46,132 bases of DNA from Euryarchaeota archaeon UBA24 (GTDB taxonomy: Archaea > Halobacteriota > Halobacteria > Halobacteriales > Hikarchaeaceae), in contig DASO01000004.1 of the NCBI GenBank assembly GCA_002503845.1, forward strand, positions 52,211 through 98,342. Direction: 5' to 3'. Positions 18,848 through 27,170 of this stretch are shown piece by piece; the first letter of the stretch is position 1; every line of letters starts with the position of its first letter. Both the position numbers and the translations under genes were made by a program. A model generated the notes under the pieces. That model was given only the letters and a program-made list of their open reading frames with translations, was not told where the DNA came from and did no database searches.

Positions 18848-19246
18848 CTAGTCGTATGGCGAGATGACCTGACCGGGCGAGATGATCTTATTATTTTCGT
18901 CTAAGCGCAAGATGGTTGGGTCGAATAGTCCATATATCCTCGATTGTATCCACGAAGGTAGACCGAGAGCTTCTTGATAGGTGCCATAGGCCATGATAAT
19001 AACCAAATCATCCACGTTAGACAGATGGGCCGCTGCCCCATTAATACATATTTCTCCTGCTTCTCCTTCAATTGCATAAGACCAAAATCGAGATCCATTA
19101 GTTAGATTTACAACTTGAACTTGGTCATACTCAGCAATATTTGCAGCTTGAAGGAGTGATTTGTCGATGGCAATACTACCTTCATAGTCAATGCTAGTGT
19201 CAGTTACTGTTGCCCTGTGTATTTTAGATCTCAACCTCGACCTCAT
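18848..19246 (-). CDS. panD: Aspartate 1-decarboxylase, pyruvoyl type (PanD)
   Basis: A 132-residue bacterial-type PanD, which makes beta-alanine for pantothenate and coenzyme A. The self-cleavage site is visible as YEGSI (21-25): cleavage between Gly23 and Ser24 would create the pyruvoyl group. The N-terminal lysine/arginine segment (SKIHRATVTD), the loop TNGSRFWSYAI and the signature NGAAAH (near 69-74) all match. Archaea generally make beta-alanine with a PLP-dependent decarboxylase (MfnA family), so this gene looks like an acquisition from bacteria. It converges on the asparaginase-family gene with a 22-base gap. No other pantothenate gene is in the window. Confidence 0.92.
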   Translation of the reverse strand: MRSRLRSKIHRATVTDTSIDYEGSIAIDKSLLQAANIAEYDQVQVVNLTNGSRFWSYAIEGEAGEICINGAAAHLSNVDDLVIIMAYGTYQEALGLPSWIQSRIYGLFDPTILRLDENNKIISPGQVISPYD

Positions 19247-19365
19247 TAGATATCAGTTCGTTGTTGGCAGCACTATTTAGGGTTGGTGATACAAATAAAT
19301 TGAAATCCAAGTGAAATAAATTAAGACTATATGACTTTTAGGTTTAGATGGGTAAAATTCAAAAC

Positions 19366-19373
19366 TTTTATAT
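19366..19373 (+). promoter_or_regulatory. TATA box candidate for the metal exporter gene
   Basis: TTTTATAT lies 25-32 bases before the ATG at 19398, implying a leaderless or nearly leaderless mRNA. It directly abuts the dyad at 19375-19391. Confidence 0.55.
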
Positions 19374-19374
19374 C

Positions 19375-19391
19375 TCTGATCCCATATCAGA
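19375..19391. promoter_or_regulatory. Dyad operator candidate between TATA box and start codon
   Basis: TCTGAT-CCCAT-ATCAGA is a perfect inverted repeat with six-base arms and a five-base spacer. It lies one base after the TATA element and six bases before the ATG of the exporter, across the expected transcription start. A bound dimeric repressor there would block initiation. Archaeal metal sensors such as the DtxR/MntR family bind sites of this size, and the downstream gene is a predicted metal exporter, but the regulator is not identified. Confidence 0.4.
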
Positions 19392-19397
19392 TGTACA

Positions 19398-20543
19398 ATG
19401 AGTCAGAGTGGTATGGCTGCGAGTAGCATACTAGAAAATGCAAGTACCGTTCTACGAGAGAGGTATGGTAGGATCGGGCTCACATTATTATTGCTATTTC
19501 TGATATCAGGAGGGGCGGATTTTGCATTCCAAACATCTGGTTTGATCCAAGAAGTAACGTTGGCCTCAATAATGGATGCATATTTTCAAGTATCAGTTTT
19601 TGTCGCCGTGACACTTTTGATTTTTTTTAGTTTAGAAAAGTATCTCCACATAGACGTTGGGCAAGTGATGCAGAATGGGCAGAAATGGCAGGTTCCAATT
19701 GCAACGGTTTTAGGTCTCCTCCCAGGTTGCGGAGGTGCAATAGTTGTCATTACGAGTTTTGCTAGGGGGAAAGTCACATTGGGTGCAATGGTTGGTGCAT
19801 TGATAGCGACGATGGGAGATGCAGCATTCCTACTTTTGGTTCAAGAGCCCACCACATATGTTAGAGTTATTTTGATATCCGCAGTAGCAGGAATATTGAC
19901 GGGGTGGGCAGTGGATAAATACCACCCTGGAGAACTCTATACAGTTGCCAAGGTGAGAACTCTAAATGTGATTGGAGAGATCAGAAGAAGAGACATAATA
20001 TATATCGTTCTTGCGGCCCCAGGGTTGATTTTGGGAATGCTCGGCCTCATGCAAGTGGATGTATACAGTTTTGGGACGCCTGTTTTGGTAGTAGGAATAG
20101 GTGGTGTGGTAATATCTATGCTGATATGGAGTGTATCCCCAGTTCAAGCGGTAACACTTTCAGGAGATCACCCAGTTACTCGGACGGCAGAAGAGACTTC
20201 GTTTGTGACCATCTGGGTTATCGTTGCATTTCTATTGTATGAATATTCTTACGCATTTTTTGGCCTCGATCTAGCGGTGATGGCGCAAGCAGCATGGTTG
20301 TATATCCCATTGCTAGCGGTATTAATTGGATTCATACCAGGATGTGGTCCTCAGATTCTAGTTACTACGTTGTATCTCCAGGGAATTGTTCCATTCTCGG
20401 GGTTAATAGGGAATGCAATTGCTAATGATGGGGATGCACTATTTCCTGCAATAGCTCTGACACCAAAAATGGCAATTATTGCTACACTATATAGTGGGAT
20501 ACCGGCCCTAATAATTTCATATTACTTCTTATTTTTCACATAG
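19398..20543 (+). CDS. Putative two-repeat heavy-metal/manganese exporter (PF11449-like)
   Basis: A 381-residue membrane protein with about ten transmembrane helices built from two homologous halves. Each half has the same signature: GLLPGCGGAIVV followed by GDAAFLLL (about 111-156), and GFIPGCGPQILV followed by GDALFPAI (about 315-357). The paired P-G-C-G and G-D-A motifs inside membrane segments suggest an internally symmetric ion path. I recognise this pattern from the family named putative 10TM heavy-metal exporter or putative manganese transporter; the transported ion is not proven. The start is fixed by the TATA box 25-32 bases upstream. It stands alone, divergent from panD. Confidence 0.75.
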   Translation: MSQSGMAASSILENASTVLRERYGRIGLTLLLLFLISGGADFAFQTSGLIQEVTLASIMDAYFQVSVFVAVTLLIFFSLEKYLHIDVGQVMQNGQKWQVPIATVLGLLPGCGGAIVVITSFARGKVTLGAMVGALIATMGDAAFLLLVQEPTTYVRVILISAVAGILTGWAVDKYHPGELYTVAKVRTLNVIGEIRRRDIIYIVLAAPGLILGMLGLMQVDVYSFGTPVLVVGIGGVVISMLIWSVSPVQAVTLSGDHPVTRTAEETSFVTIWVIVAFLLYEYSYAFFGLDLAVMAQAAWLYIPLLAVLIGFIPGCGPQILVTTLYLQGIVPFSGLIGNAIANDGDALFPAIALTPKMAIIATLYSGIPALIISYYFLFFT

Positions 20544-20577
20544 TTGATGTGTTCGCGGAAAAGGAGGTGGAATGGAT

Positions 20578-21705
20578 CTAATAAAATAGATTTCCTTCCA
20601 TGATTGTGCGAGAAGTTCTATCGGCCTCAGTATATGTTATTTCATTATTAACGATTCCCACTCCGATACGCATTGTTCCTTTAGGATGTCCAAGAATAAT
20701 AGAATCCCCACTGTGAGTGGGAGAGAGTGCTTGATTGGGAATTGTCCCCTCTAAAAGAGCAGCAGAAGCCGTGCACATTGCACCAGTGACGGCATAAGCA
20801 GGATGTGCCTTTTGCATAGACATAATTCGAGCTATGATATCGTGGCTGCTTGAAGCTATTTCGTCCCCAGAAAGTGTAGTATAATCGCAGGGATTTCCTA
20901 CAATAGCTACCTTTGGAAATCCAGGACTATGGGAAGTTGCATTTTGGAAGTCATCAACGATTCCAGCACGCTCACATGCGATTGAGCGGATGTGTTCTAA
21001 CGTAGAAAGTAGATCGGCGTCTCCATTTATTTCTGCAGGGGGGATGGCAGCAGATACACCTAAATCGCTGGCATTAACAAAAACACAAGGGGTAGTTACA
21101 TCTACAATAGATACCGCAATGTCACCTATAGAATCTACAGAAATGACTTCAGAAGTATGTCCGGTAGGGAGTAATTTGTTTGTCACAGATCCAGAGGGAT
21201 CTACAAATCGGGATCGTATAGGACTACCATTCCCAGGAACTCCATATACTGTGAAATCGCCCTCATATTGTGGAGATCCATCCGGGGTTGTGGAAAGAGA
21301 TTGTTCAATAGTAGAGTTGGTATTTTCATTGTATAAGGTTAAATTAGTAGTGTGAGAAGGTATCGTTTTTACCATCCCAGATTCAATTCCAAAAACCCCA
21401 ACCCCGAAGGTGAGATTTCCACAGTTTCCGCCCCAATCGACTGTGTTGTCATTGACCGAAACTTGCGCGAATTTATAATCAAGGTCAAAATCGTTTTTTT
21501 CAGAAGGAGAGACCACCATGGCTTTGCTAGTTGTGGAATGAGACCCTCCAATTCCATCGATTTGCATAGAATCGGGACTTCCAAAAACTCGGAGTAGTAC
21601 TTGGTCCCAAGTAGACTCGTCTGAAGGTAAGTCGCTGCGTTTAAAATAAACTCCTTTGCTAGTCCCACCGCGAATTATCATTGCAGGGATAGATTTTTGC
21701 ACCAT
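20578..21705 (-). CDS. PrpF/4-oxalomesaconate tautomerase family isomerase
   Basis: A 375-residue member of the PrpF family (diaminopimelate-epimerase fold, two similar domains), enzymes that shift double bonds in aconitate-type acids: PrpF in the methylcitrate route, GalD in gallate breakdown. Diagnostic segments are MIIRGGTSKGVYFKRSDLP (9-27), GIGGSHSTTSKAMVV (51-65) and GGNCGN near 92-97, which carries an active-site-type cysteine. The second half has CERAGI and GAMCTASAALLEGTIPN. No prpC, prpB, acnD or gallate gene is nearby, so the substrate remains open. The ATG at 21705 follows a 59-base gap after the MATE gene on the same strand, so the two may be co-transcribed. Confidence 0.85.
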   Translation of the reverse strand: MVQKSIPAMIIRGGTSKGVYFKRSDLPSDESTWDQVLLRVFGSPDSMQIDGIGGSHSTTSKAMVVSPSEKNDFDLDYKFAQVSVNDNTVDWGGNCGNLTFGVGVFGIESGMVKTIPSHTTNLTLYNENTNSTIEQSLSTTPDGSPQYEGDFTVYGVPGNGSPIRSRFVDPSGSVTNKLLPTGHTSEVISVDSIGDIAVSIVDVTTPCVFVNASDLGVSAAIPPAEINGDADLLSTLEHIRSIACERAGIVDDFQNATSHSPGFPKVAIVGNPCDYTTLSGDEIASSSHDIIARIMSMQKAHPAYAVTGAMCTASAALLEGTIPNQALSPTHSGDSIILGHPKGTMRIGVGIVNNEITYTEADRTSRTIMEGNLFY

Positions 21706-21764
21706 TCTTGTGGGTTGGGTAGAGAGTGTTAACTAAGTTCCGGTGGGTATTGGACCAGGAGGTA

Positions 21765-23144
21765 CTATTTATTGGTGACAGATTGGTGTCTTTTTTTCAG
21801 GGCGCCTGTTGCTTGCAGTTCCCATTTCTTGCCATAAAATCCATAAAACACAATTAGAGCCATCCAGATATAGGAACATACGATTCCAACATAAATGCCG
21901 AAGACACCAAAATTAAGAGGAACACTTAGTAGATAAGACAAACCCAAAAATACTCCAAAGAATCCAGTGGTCCTAGCTATAAATGGTGTCAACGCATCTC
22001 CAGCACCTTGAAGGGATCCTGCTAGCGAGAAATAAAGAGAGACGAATATGATTGCAACGGAAAAGGTTTTTGCAAAATTAGTGGCATGATAGATGGTTAG
22101 AGAATTGGAAGTGAAGAGGCTTACAAGAAATTCGGATTGGATGAATAAAATAAAACCTGCAATTGTGAGGACCACTGCACTAATCCCAGCGGTGAACCAA
22201 CCCTCAAATCTTGCTTGTTCAAGGTCTTCCTTACCAATTGCTTGCCCGACGACTATACTCGAAACGGTACTATAAGCTCTATAAAATGGGCCTGTTAATT
22301 GGTGATACATTCTTCGACCTATATGATATGCTGCAGTGACTTCTGTCCCAAAGAGTAAAAGTAGTGCATTAAAGGGGAAATATACAGCAGTAGTAATTAT
22401 TCCACTTACCATTTGAGGAGTACTTATTACGAGAAGTTGCCGAGTGATGACGAGATTTCGAGGGAATTTGAACGTTGTTAAAACCCCTGTTGAAACGAGT
22501 GCAGATAAGACCAGTATTGCTGAAAAATAATGCGCAATCGCAGTGGCCATTCCCACTCCTAAAAGGGATAGTTCGGGGAACGGTCCAATTCCAAGTCCAA
22601 GTAAAATGGATCCGATAATATTGAGTATGTTTGCGGCAATTAGTATGTAAGTAGGGGTACGGGTATCACCCGTTCCTTGGAGAGCTTTAGATCCAACAAT
22701 AGTAATTATATCTGCAGGGGCTGCAAAGAGAACCACTGCCAAATAGATTCCACCGAGTCTAGATACCTCGGCGGGTGCCCCAAGGAGATCAAGTGCATTT
22801 TGGCCGAATAGGATTCCAATCAGCGCAAGGGGAATACCGAGGAAGAATCCAAGTAATAAAGATTGGGAAACTACCTCATTTCGACTAGTGAAATTTCGTC
22901 CTCCAGTATCTTGACTGGATAGCGCGATGGCACCCCCACCAAGACCATGACCAACCCTCATGGAGAGTTGGGCATAGACGTCTGCAATTCCTATTGCAGC
23001 TATTGCCGCAGGAGAAAAAAGTCCGGTTATAAAAATATCGACAGTTCGCATTAAAGTATTGAAGAATTGTTCAGCCATCAAAGGGGTTGACAAAGAAAAA
23101 GATCGGAAGAGAGTTTGTTTAAATTCTTCAATTGTTTTATTCAC
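21765..23144 (-). CDS. MATE-family efflux transporter
   Basis: A 459-residue multidrug and toxin extrusion transporter with 12 apparent membrane segments in two bundles. The N-terminal half starts with SFSLSTPLMAEQFFNTLMRTVD and contains GHGLGGGAIALSSQDTGG (about 73-90); the second half repeats this plan with AYSTVSSIVVGQAIGKED (about 292-309). MATE proteins couple export of cationic or organic compounds to sodium or proton entry. The start is a GTG at 23144; a nearby ATG is out of frame. The substrate cannot be read from the sequence. The EamA transporter gene lies 53 bases upstream on the same strand. Confidence 0.9.
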   Translation of the reverse strand: MNKTIEEFKQTLFRSFSLSTPLMAEQFFNTLMRTVDIFITGLFSPAAIAAIGIADVYAQLSMRVGHGLGGGAIALSSQDTGGRNFTSRNEVVSQSLLLGFFLGIPLALIGILFGQNALDLLGAPAEVSRLGGIYLAVVLFAAPADIITIVGSKALQGTGDTRTPTYILIAANILNIIGSILLGLGIGPFPELSLLGVGMATAIAHYFSAILVLSALVSTGVLTTFKFPRNLVITRQLLVISTPQMVSGIITTAVYFPFNALLLLFGTEVTAAYHIGRRMYHQLTGPFYRAYSTVSSIVVGQAIGKEDLEQARFEGWFTAGISAVVLTIAGFILFIQSEFLVSLFTSNSLTIYHATNFAKTFSVAIIFVSLYFSLAGSLQGAGDALTPFIARTTGFFGVFLGLSYLLSVPLNFGVFGIYVGIVCSYIWMALIVFYGFYGKKWELQATGALKKRHQSVTNK

Positions 23145-23197
23145 AACATATAGATATCACATGCGGTTGTTTTAGGATATCGAATCGGGTGATGAAA

Positions 23198-24082
23198 TTA
23201 AAAATAAATCATTATTCCAGCGCCAAAGGCAACGAAAAGGGCGCCTATGACCACTTTCTGCGTGATGCGTTCGAGGTCACGAAGGAAGAGGAAAGAGAGT
23301 AATACCGTGAATAATCCAGCAGTACTAATTAAAGTGGACACGATGGCAACAGGGCCAAGGTCGAGAGCGGTAAATGCCAGGAATAGACCAACAGAAGATA
23401 CAATTCCAGCGGCGATGAAATAGCCAGTTGCAGGTAGAGAAGGAGGGCGCAGGAGATCGCGTCGGAAGATAAATAAAAATAAAAAAAGTCCGACAAAAGC
23501 TGCAGTATCGTTTAAAGCTATTGCCTGTAGTACAGTCGCAGGGGTTTCTACGAGACCAAATCGTCGTATGACTTGTCCCAAGCCGAATGCGAATCCGGCA
23601 AAAACGGGTAAGACTAGATCTTGAAAGCTCCAACCAGAGATATTTCCACCTTTAGAAGTGGCGAGAAGTGAAAGTCCAACGACAACTAATAGGATCCCTG
23701 CAGAATGAATGGCAGAGAGTGGTTCACTTAATAGGAAGAGGGCTAAAATGGCAGCGAATGCCGGTAGGGTTGAAGCACCGATACCTGCGATGCTAGCTCC
23801 AACTTTATCAATGCCAATGTAAAATGAAATTCGCCCTATTGTAGTTCCAAGAATTCCCCCGCCTAAGAAGATTAACGCAATTCGGGGAGATATACTAAGT
23901 ATAGCATCTAAACCCTGAGTGATGTAAAGGGCGGACCAAAATATTATAGTCCCAACAGTTATAACGGCAAAGGCTGCTTGAAGGGCATGTCCTCCATAGG
24001 CCATTCCACGTTTGGATAACACTGGGTCAATTCCCCAGACAACTGCTGCAGCTAGAGCAGCGAGATAGATATCAATAGACAC
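23198..24082 (-). CDS. EamA/DMT-family transporter
   Basis: A 294-residue drug/metabolite transporter with ten membrane segments formed by two EamA repeats (about 3-137 and 155-292). The first repeat opens with AALAAAVVWGIDPVLSKRG; both repeats end with the typical strings of Gly, Ala, Leu and Val (for example GASIAGIGASTLPAFAAILALF). Members export amino acids, sugars or nucleotides' precursors, and the substrate is unknown here. Translation starts at GTG 24082 since the adjacent ATG is in another frame. It lies upstream of the MATE gene in the same direction and diverges from the small membrane protein at 24155. Confidence 0.88.
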   Translation of the reverse strand: MSIDIYLAALAAAVVWGIDPVLSKRGMAYGGHALQAAFAVITVGTIIFWSALYITQGLDAILSISPRIALIFLGGGILGTTIGRISFYIGIDKVGASIAGIGASTLPAFAAILALFLLSEPLSAIHSAGILLVVVGLSLLATSKGGNISGWSFQDLVLPVFAGFAFGLGQVIRRFGLVETPATVLQAIALNDTAAFVGLFLFLFIFRRDLLRPPSLPATGYFIAAGIVSSVGLFLAFTALDLGPVAIVSTLISTAGLFTVLLSFLFLRDLERITQKVVIGALFVAFGAGIMIYF

Positions 24083-24154
24083 ATGATCTTTGGGGGGGAA
24101 GTTGGATAAAGAGGATGATTAGAAGAGAGGGACTTCAGAAGGGATAAAAAAATA

Positions 24155-24535
24155 ATGGAAGATATAAATTTTATTAAGTTGGGAATAAGGATCGGAAAAA
24201 TTGCACTCATATTGGGAATTGTTCTTAGCCTACTATTAGTGGCGGTTCAGATAACAGGAACTCCTGAAGTTCAACAGAGAGATATGCCAGGGATAGAATG
24301 GGATATTGAAAGAATTAATTCCACGCATGTTTCAATAAAACATATTTTGGGAGAGCCAATCCAAGTAGAAAGTGTATTGATAACGGTAGAAGGAAGAGGT
24401 AGGCCAATTCATAAGGTAGATCCAATTGAGCAAGGGGACGTCATAGTAACTCAGGCGTATGAAGGGACACTAGTTGAGATATTCTGGGAACAGGAAAATG
24501 AATATCTAAGATTGATGCACAGGTCTAGAGTCTGA
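24155..24535 (+). CDS. Small single-span membrane protein, pilin-C-terminus-like
   Basis: A 126-residue protein with one N-terminal membrane helix (about 14-32, GKIALILGIVLSLLLVAVQI) and a short beta-rich outer domain. The outer part (HVSIKHILGEPIQVESVLITVEG and later AYEGTLVEIFWEQE) resembles the beta domain of haloarchaeal type IV pilins, with the pattern of a G-x-x-I followed by a strand ending in an aromatic residue. The usual prepilin peptidase site (charged stretch then G with Q or A) is not clear. It might be a minor pilin or an unrelated membrane-anchored protein. It ends at the base next to tRNA-Arg, which lies on the opposite strand. Confidence 0.6.
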   Translation: MEDINFIKLGIRIGKIALILGIVLSLLLVAVQITGTPEVQQRDMPGIEWDIERINSTHVSIKHILGEPIQVESVLITVEGRGRPIHKVDPIEQGDVIVTQAYEGTLVEIFWEQENEYLRLMHRSRV

Positions 24536-24610
24536 CGGACACGGCGGGATTTGAACCCGCGATCTAGAGGTTAGGAACCTCTCGCCCTATCCTGGCTAGG
24601 CCACGTGTCC
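24536..24610 (-). tRNA. tRNA-Arg (CCT)
   Basis: A 75-nt cloverleaf on the minus strand with acceptor GGACACG/CGTGTCC and discriminator G. The anticodon stem AGAGG/CCTCT holds loop TTCCTAA, anticodon CCT for AGG codons. The T-arm GCGGGTTCAAATCCCGC is perfect. Its 3' end directly abuts the stop codon of the gene at 24155-24535 on the other strand. A TATA-like TGTAAATAATA lies about 20 bases before its 5' end. Confidence 0.94.
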
Positions 24611-24721
24611 TTGGTAACAGAGTATTATTTACAATTACTTCTTTTCATCGATGATGAATGGGGATGGGGGCGTTACCATACGGTGGATCATATGGAAAAT
24701 GAGGGGTGCATAGAAGTGATG

Positions 24722-24976
24722 TTAATCTTTAGATTCTTTCTTTGAATCTTTCTTTGAATCTTCCTTCTGGGAGTCAGAATCAGATCCGCCAGTCAAATCG
24801 CCGATTTCTTTTTCTATTTCTTCTCGTCCTCGTTTGAATTCGCCCATTGCTTGTCCGGTGGATCTGGCTAGCTGCGGAATCTTGTTTGCTCCGAATAGAA
24901 GTATTGCGATGAGCAAGATGACAGCGAGCTCCATTCCACCAGGAATGCCGAACTGGAGTGGTACTATAGCAACCAT
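24722..24976 (-). CDS. tatA: Twin-arginine translocase subunit TatA
   Basis: An 84-residue Tat subunit that oligomerises to let folded proteins cross the membrane. The layout is standard: a short N-terminal membrane helix (GGMELAVILLIAILLFGANKIPQL, residues about 13-36) with the FG hinge at 28-29, an amphipathic helix (ARSTGQAMGEFKRGREEIEKEI), and a charged Ser/Lys/Asp tail with a repeated DSKK unit. The Tat pathway is heavily used by haloarchaea, and the lipoprotein at 1-170 carries a Tat signal. TatC is not in the window. TatE-type variants are indistinguishable at this level. Confidence 0.95.
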   Translation of the reverse strand: MVAIVPLQFGIPGGMELAVILLIAILLFGANKIPQLARSTGQAMGEFKRGREEIEKEIGDLTGGSDSDSQKEDSKKDSKKESKD

Positions 24977-25080
24977 TGTGAGCCGTTTAGAGAGTGATGA
25001 TAATAGTCTTTTTGATTACACTTAATGTCAGACAATGGAAGATAATATCAAATACAAGGAGAGTATAGTACTACGAGAAG

Positions 25081-25752
25081 ATGCCTGAAAAGAGGATACA
25101 TAGTGAACTTTCCGAAGATTTCGAGGTCATCAAGGGGGTTATGCAGACATATGAGAAAATAGGGTCACATTTTTCCCAAACTAGATTTCATCCATGGCCA
25201 GAAGTAGGGAAATTTCTGGAAGAATTATCAGGAGATATCGCGCTTGATATGGGTTGTGGAAATGGGAGACACTCAGAACTGCTATCGAAATGTGTAGAAA
25301 GAGTTGTTGGAGTCGATATGAGCTCGATGATGTTACTTGAAACTAGTAATAGAGGAAAGGGTAATGCGTTTGAAGTGAATCCCATACGGGGGAATGTGAT
25401 GGAATTGCCAGTTCAGACAGGGTGTGTAGACATAGGAGTTTATGTTGCGACGATACATCATCTGCCTACCACAGAATGTAGGATTGCTAGTTTAAATGAG
25501 TTGGAGCGAGTGTTGGTTGCAGGAGGAACTGCAATTGTGGGGTCTTGGTGTACAGAGCATGAACGTTTTGAGGAAGGGAAAGGTTTTGATACACTTGTTA
25601 ATTGGACCCTTCCAGACGGGACTGTGGTTCCGCGGTATTACCACATTTACGATATAGAAGAATTTGAGAGAGATGTCAATGCCAGCAGGTTGGAAGTGAT
25701 AGACATATACTCAAATGAAGGGAATTGTTATTCTGTTGTGAGCAAGGGTTAA
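25081..25752 (+). CDS. Trm9/ALKBH8-like tRNA wobble-uridine methyltransferase
   Basis: A 223-residue class I methyltransferase. SAM binding shows in LDMGCGNGRH (55-64), the acidic end of strand 2 in GVDMSSMML (77-85), and the post-motif region with GNVMELPVQTG. The N-terminal signature YEKIGSHFSQTRFHPWPEV (24-42) and the end EGNCYSVVSKG are specific marks of Trm9 and ALKBH8, which methylate carboxymethyl-uridine at the tRNA wobble base. Archaeal homologues of this subgroup are present in haloarchaea, but their product is less certain. A link with NcsA (2177-3136), which thiolates the same base, is plausible. The stop overlaps that of the convergent MFS gene by four bases. Confidence 0.85.
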   Translation: MPEKRIHSELSEDFEVIKGVMQTYEKIGSHFSQTRFHPWPEVGKFLEELSGDIALDMGCGNGRHSELLSKCVERVVGVDMSSMMLLETSNRGKGNAFEVNPIRGNVMELPVQTGCVDIGVYVATIHHLPTTECRIASLNELERVLVAGGTAIVGSWCTEHERFEEGKGFDTLVNWTLPDGTVVPRYYHIYDIEEFERDVNASRLEVIDIYSNEGNCYSVVSKG

Positions 25753-26942
25753 TCGGAAAGATTAATTGAAATTCCGGGTTTGAATTTGAAGGTGAATATC
25801 AAGGCGAGGATGTTAATGAAAAATAGAGAAAGGAATGCGAGATAATAGTCCCCAAATATATCACGAATGATCCCCATTCCAGAAGGGCCTATTGCGGCGA
25901 GAGAATAACCAAAAAAAAGAACAATGGAAGTGAGTTTTTCTGCTGTTTTCTCATCTGAGGAATAATCAATTGGCAACGTCATAGAAAGGGGGAAAATACC
26001 ACCCAGGCCAATCCCGAGTATGCTGACCCACAGGTAAGGTACCAAAAGAGGAAACATTGTGATAGCAAACAGCCCAACTGCGCTTAGGATCAAACTAAAG
26101 AAAATCCAAGGCCTTCTATCGATATTTGAATCTGATAGAGCAGAGATACTTGCAGTTCCGAGTAGTTGGGTTAATAAAAATACAGTAAGTAATAAGCCCG
26201 CTTCGTTTGCAGACCAACCTAGAGACATATACAGAGGGGATAGCCAAGATAATACTGAATAGAATAGGAGAGTCACAAGAGCGAGGAATAAAGAGATCGC
26301 CCAAACCCAAGTGTGGGACCAAGTTGTTTTTGGGAAAACAGAAGCAATAGATGCAGTAGGAGGAGTTTCAGAACGTTTCTGTAGTGTGAGGGGAAACCAA
26401 ACTACCAGAGCGATAATTGCAAAAATAGACCAAAATGCAAGCGAAAATGTCCAGTCCCCAAAGAATGTTAACAAGGGGACGGAAAAACCAGCAGCAACTG
26501 CGGCCCCTAGAGTTAGAGAAGTTGCATAAATTCCGGTGACACTTGCTGCTCGATTTGGAAAATAGGTTTTTACAAAAGAGGGAAGCAGTGTTTGGGCAAT
26601 TGCAATTCCCATACCAAGGACTATGGTAGTCCCAAGAAGCAAAAGTAGATTAGAACCCCAAAGTCGGGAGAGGGTTGCAATACCAATTAAAAAAACAGCA
26701 TAAAAAATTGCCTTTTCTCGTCCAAAAAATCGAGAGAATGGGACTGCTAAAAGGGCAAATATTCCCATTGAGAGGGTAGGGATGGTAGTTAATAGACTAG
26801 CAATGAAGTAGCTCAGATTTAGATCCGTTTTGATCAACTCTAGTAGGGGAGGAACAGAAGCGATGGCAGGACGAAAATTGAATGATATCAGTATCATACC
26901 AAAAATTAAAAGAAATCGTTTTGAGAGAGAAAGAGAAGTCAT
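25749..26942 (-). CDS. MFS transporter, CynX/NimT-like
   Basis: A 397-residue major facilitator with 12 apparent membrane segments. The N-terminus (MILISFNFRPAIASVPPLLE, about 16-35) and the loop around AVPFSRFFGREKAIFYAV match the cyanate/2-nitroimidazole transporter (CynX/NimT) group. Helix 4-5 contains GMGIAIAQTLLPSFVKTYFPNRAASVTG, the group's usual motif. No cyanase or carbonic anhydrase is adjacent, so the substrate is not set by context. It is convergent with the Trm9-like gene (four-base overlap) and is followed upstream by tRNA-Gly on the other strand. Confidence 0.88.
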   Translation of the reverse strand: MTSLSLSKRFLLIFGMILISFNFRPAIASVPPLLELIKTDLNLSYFIASLLTTIPTLSMGIFALLAVPFSRFFGREKAIFYAVFLIGIATLSRLWGSNLLLLLGTTIVLGMGIAIAQTLLPSFVKTYFPNRAASVTGIYATSLTLGAAVAAGFSVPLLTFFGDWTFSLAFWSIFAIIALVVWFPLTLQKRSETPPTASIASVFPKTTWSHTWVWAISLFLALVTLLFYSVLSWLSPLYMSLGWSANEAGLLLTVFLLTQLLGTASISALSDSNIDRRPWIFFSLILSAVGLFAITMFPLLVPYLWVSILGIGLGGIFPLSMTLPIDYSSDEKTAEKLTSIVLFFGYSLAAIGPSGMGIIRDIFGDYYLAFLSLFFINILALIFTFKFKPGISINLSD

Positions 26943-27068
26943 TTGTTGGAACTATTTATTCGAAGGGGAAGGGTGTACTGATTGTGAGATCGGGTTTGAA
27001 ATTCGATGAAGAGGGGGCCCTTGGAAATGGGAAGATCCATATCAGAGGGAAGAGAATAAGTATAGTAA

Positions 27069-27139
27069 GCGTTCGTGGTCTAGTGGTATGACTAGGGCCT
27101 TCCAAGCCCTAAGCCCGGGTTCAATTCCCGGCGAGCGCA
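27069..27139 (+). tRNA. tRNA-Gly (TCC)
   Basis: A 71-nt cloverleaf with acceptor GCGTTCG/CGAGCGC (one T-G pair) and discriminator A. The anticodon stem AGGGC/GCCCT holds loop CTTCCAA, anticodon TCC. The D-arm GTGGTCTAGTGGTATGAC and T-arm CCCGGGTTCAATTCCCGG are typical of Gly. No intron. It is divergent from the CynX-like gene and its 3' end faces the small gene at 27171. Confidence 0.95.
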
Positions 27140-27170
27140 TTGTCCTAATGGATTCGATTATTGGTCTGAA

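Noticed and set aside
26882..27091. A 69-codon plus-strand frame between the CynX-like gene and tRNA-Gly
   Set aside because: It runs antisense into the MFS start and into the tRNA, so it is not a gene.
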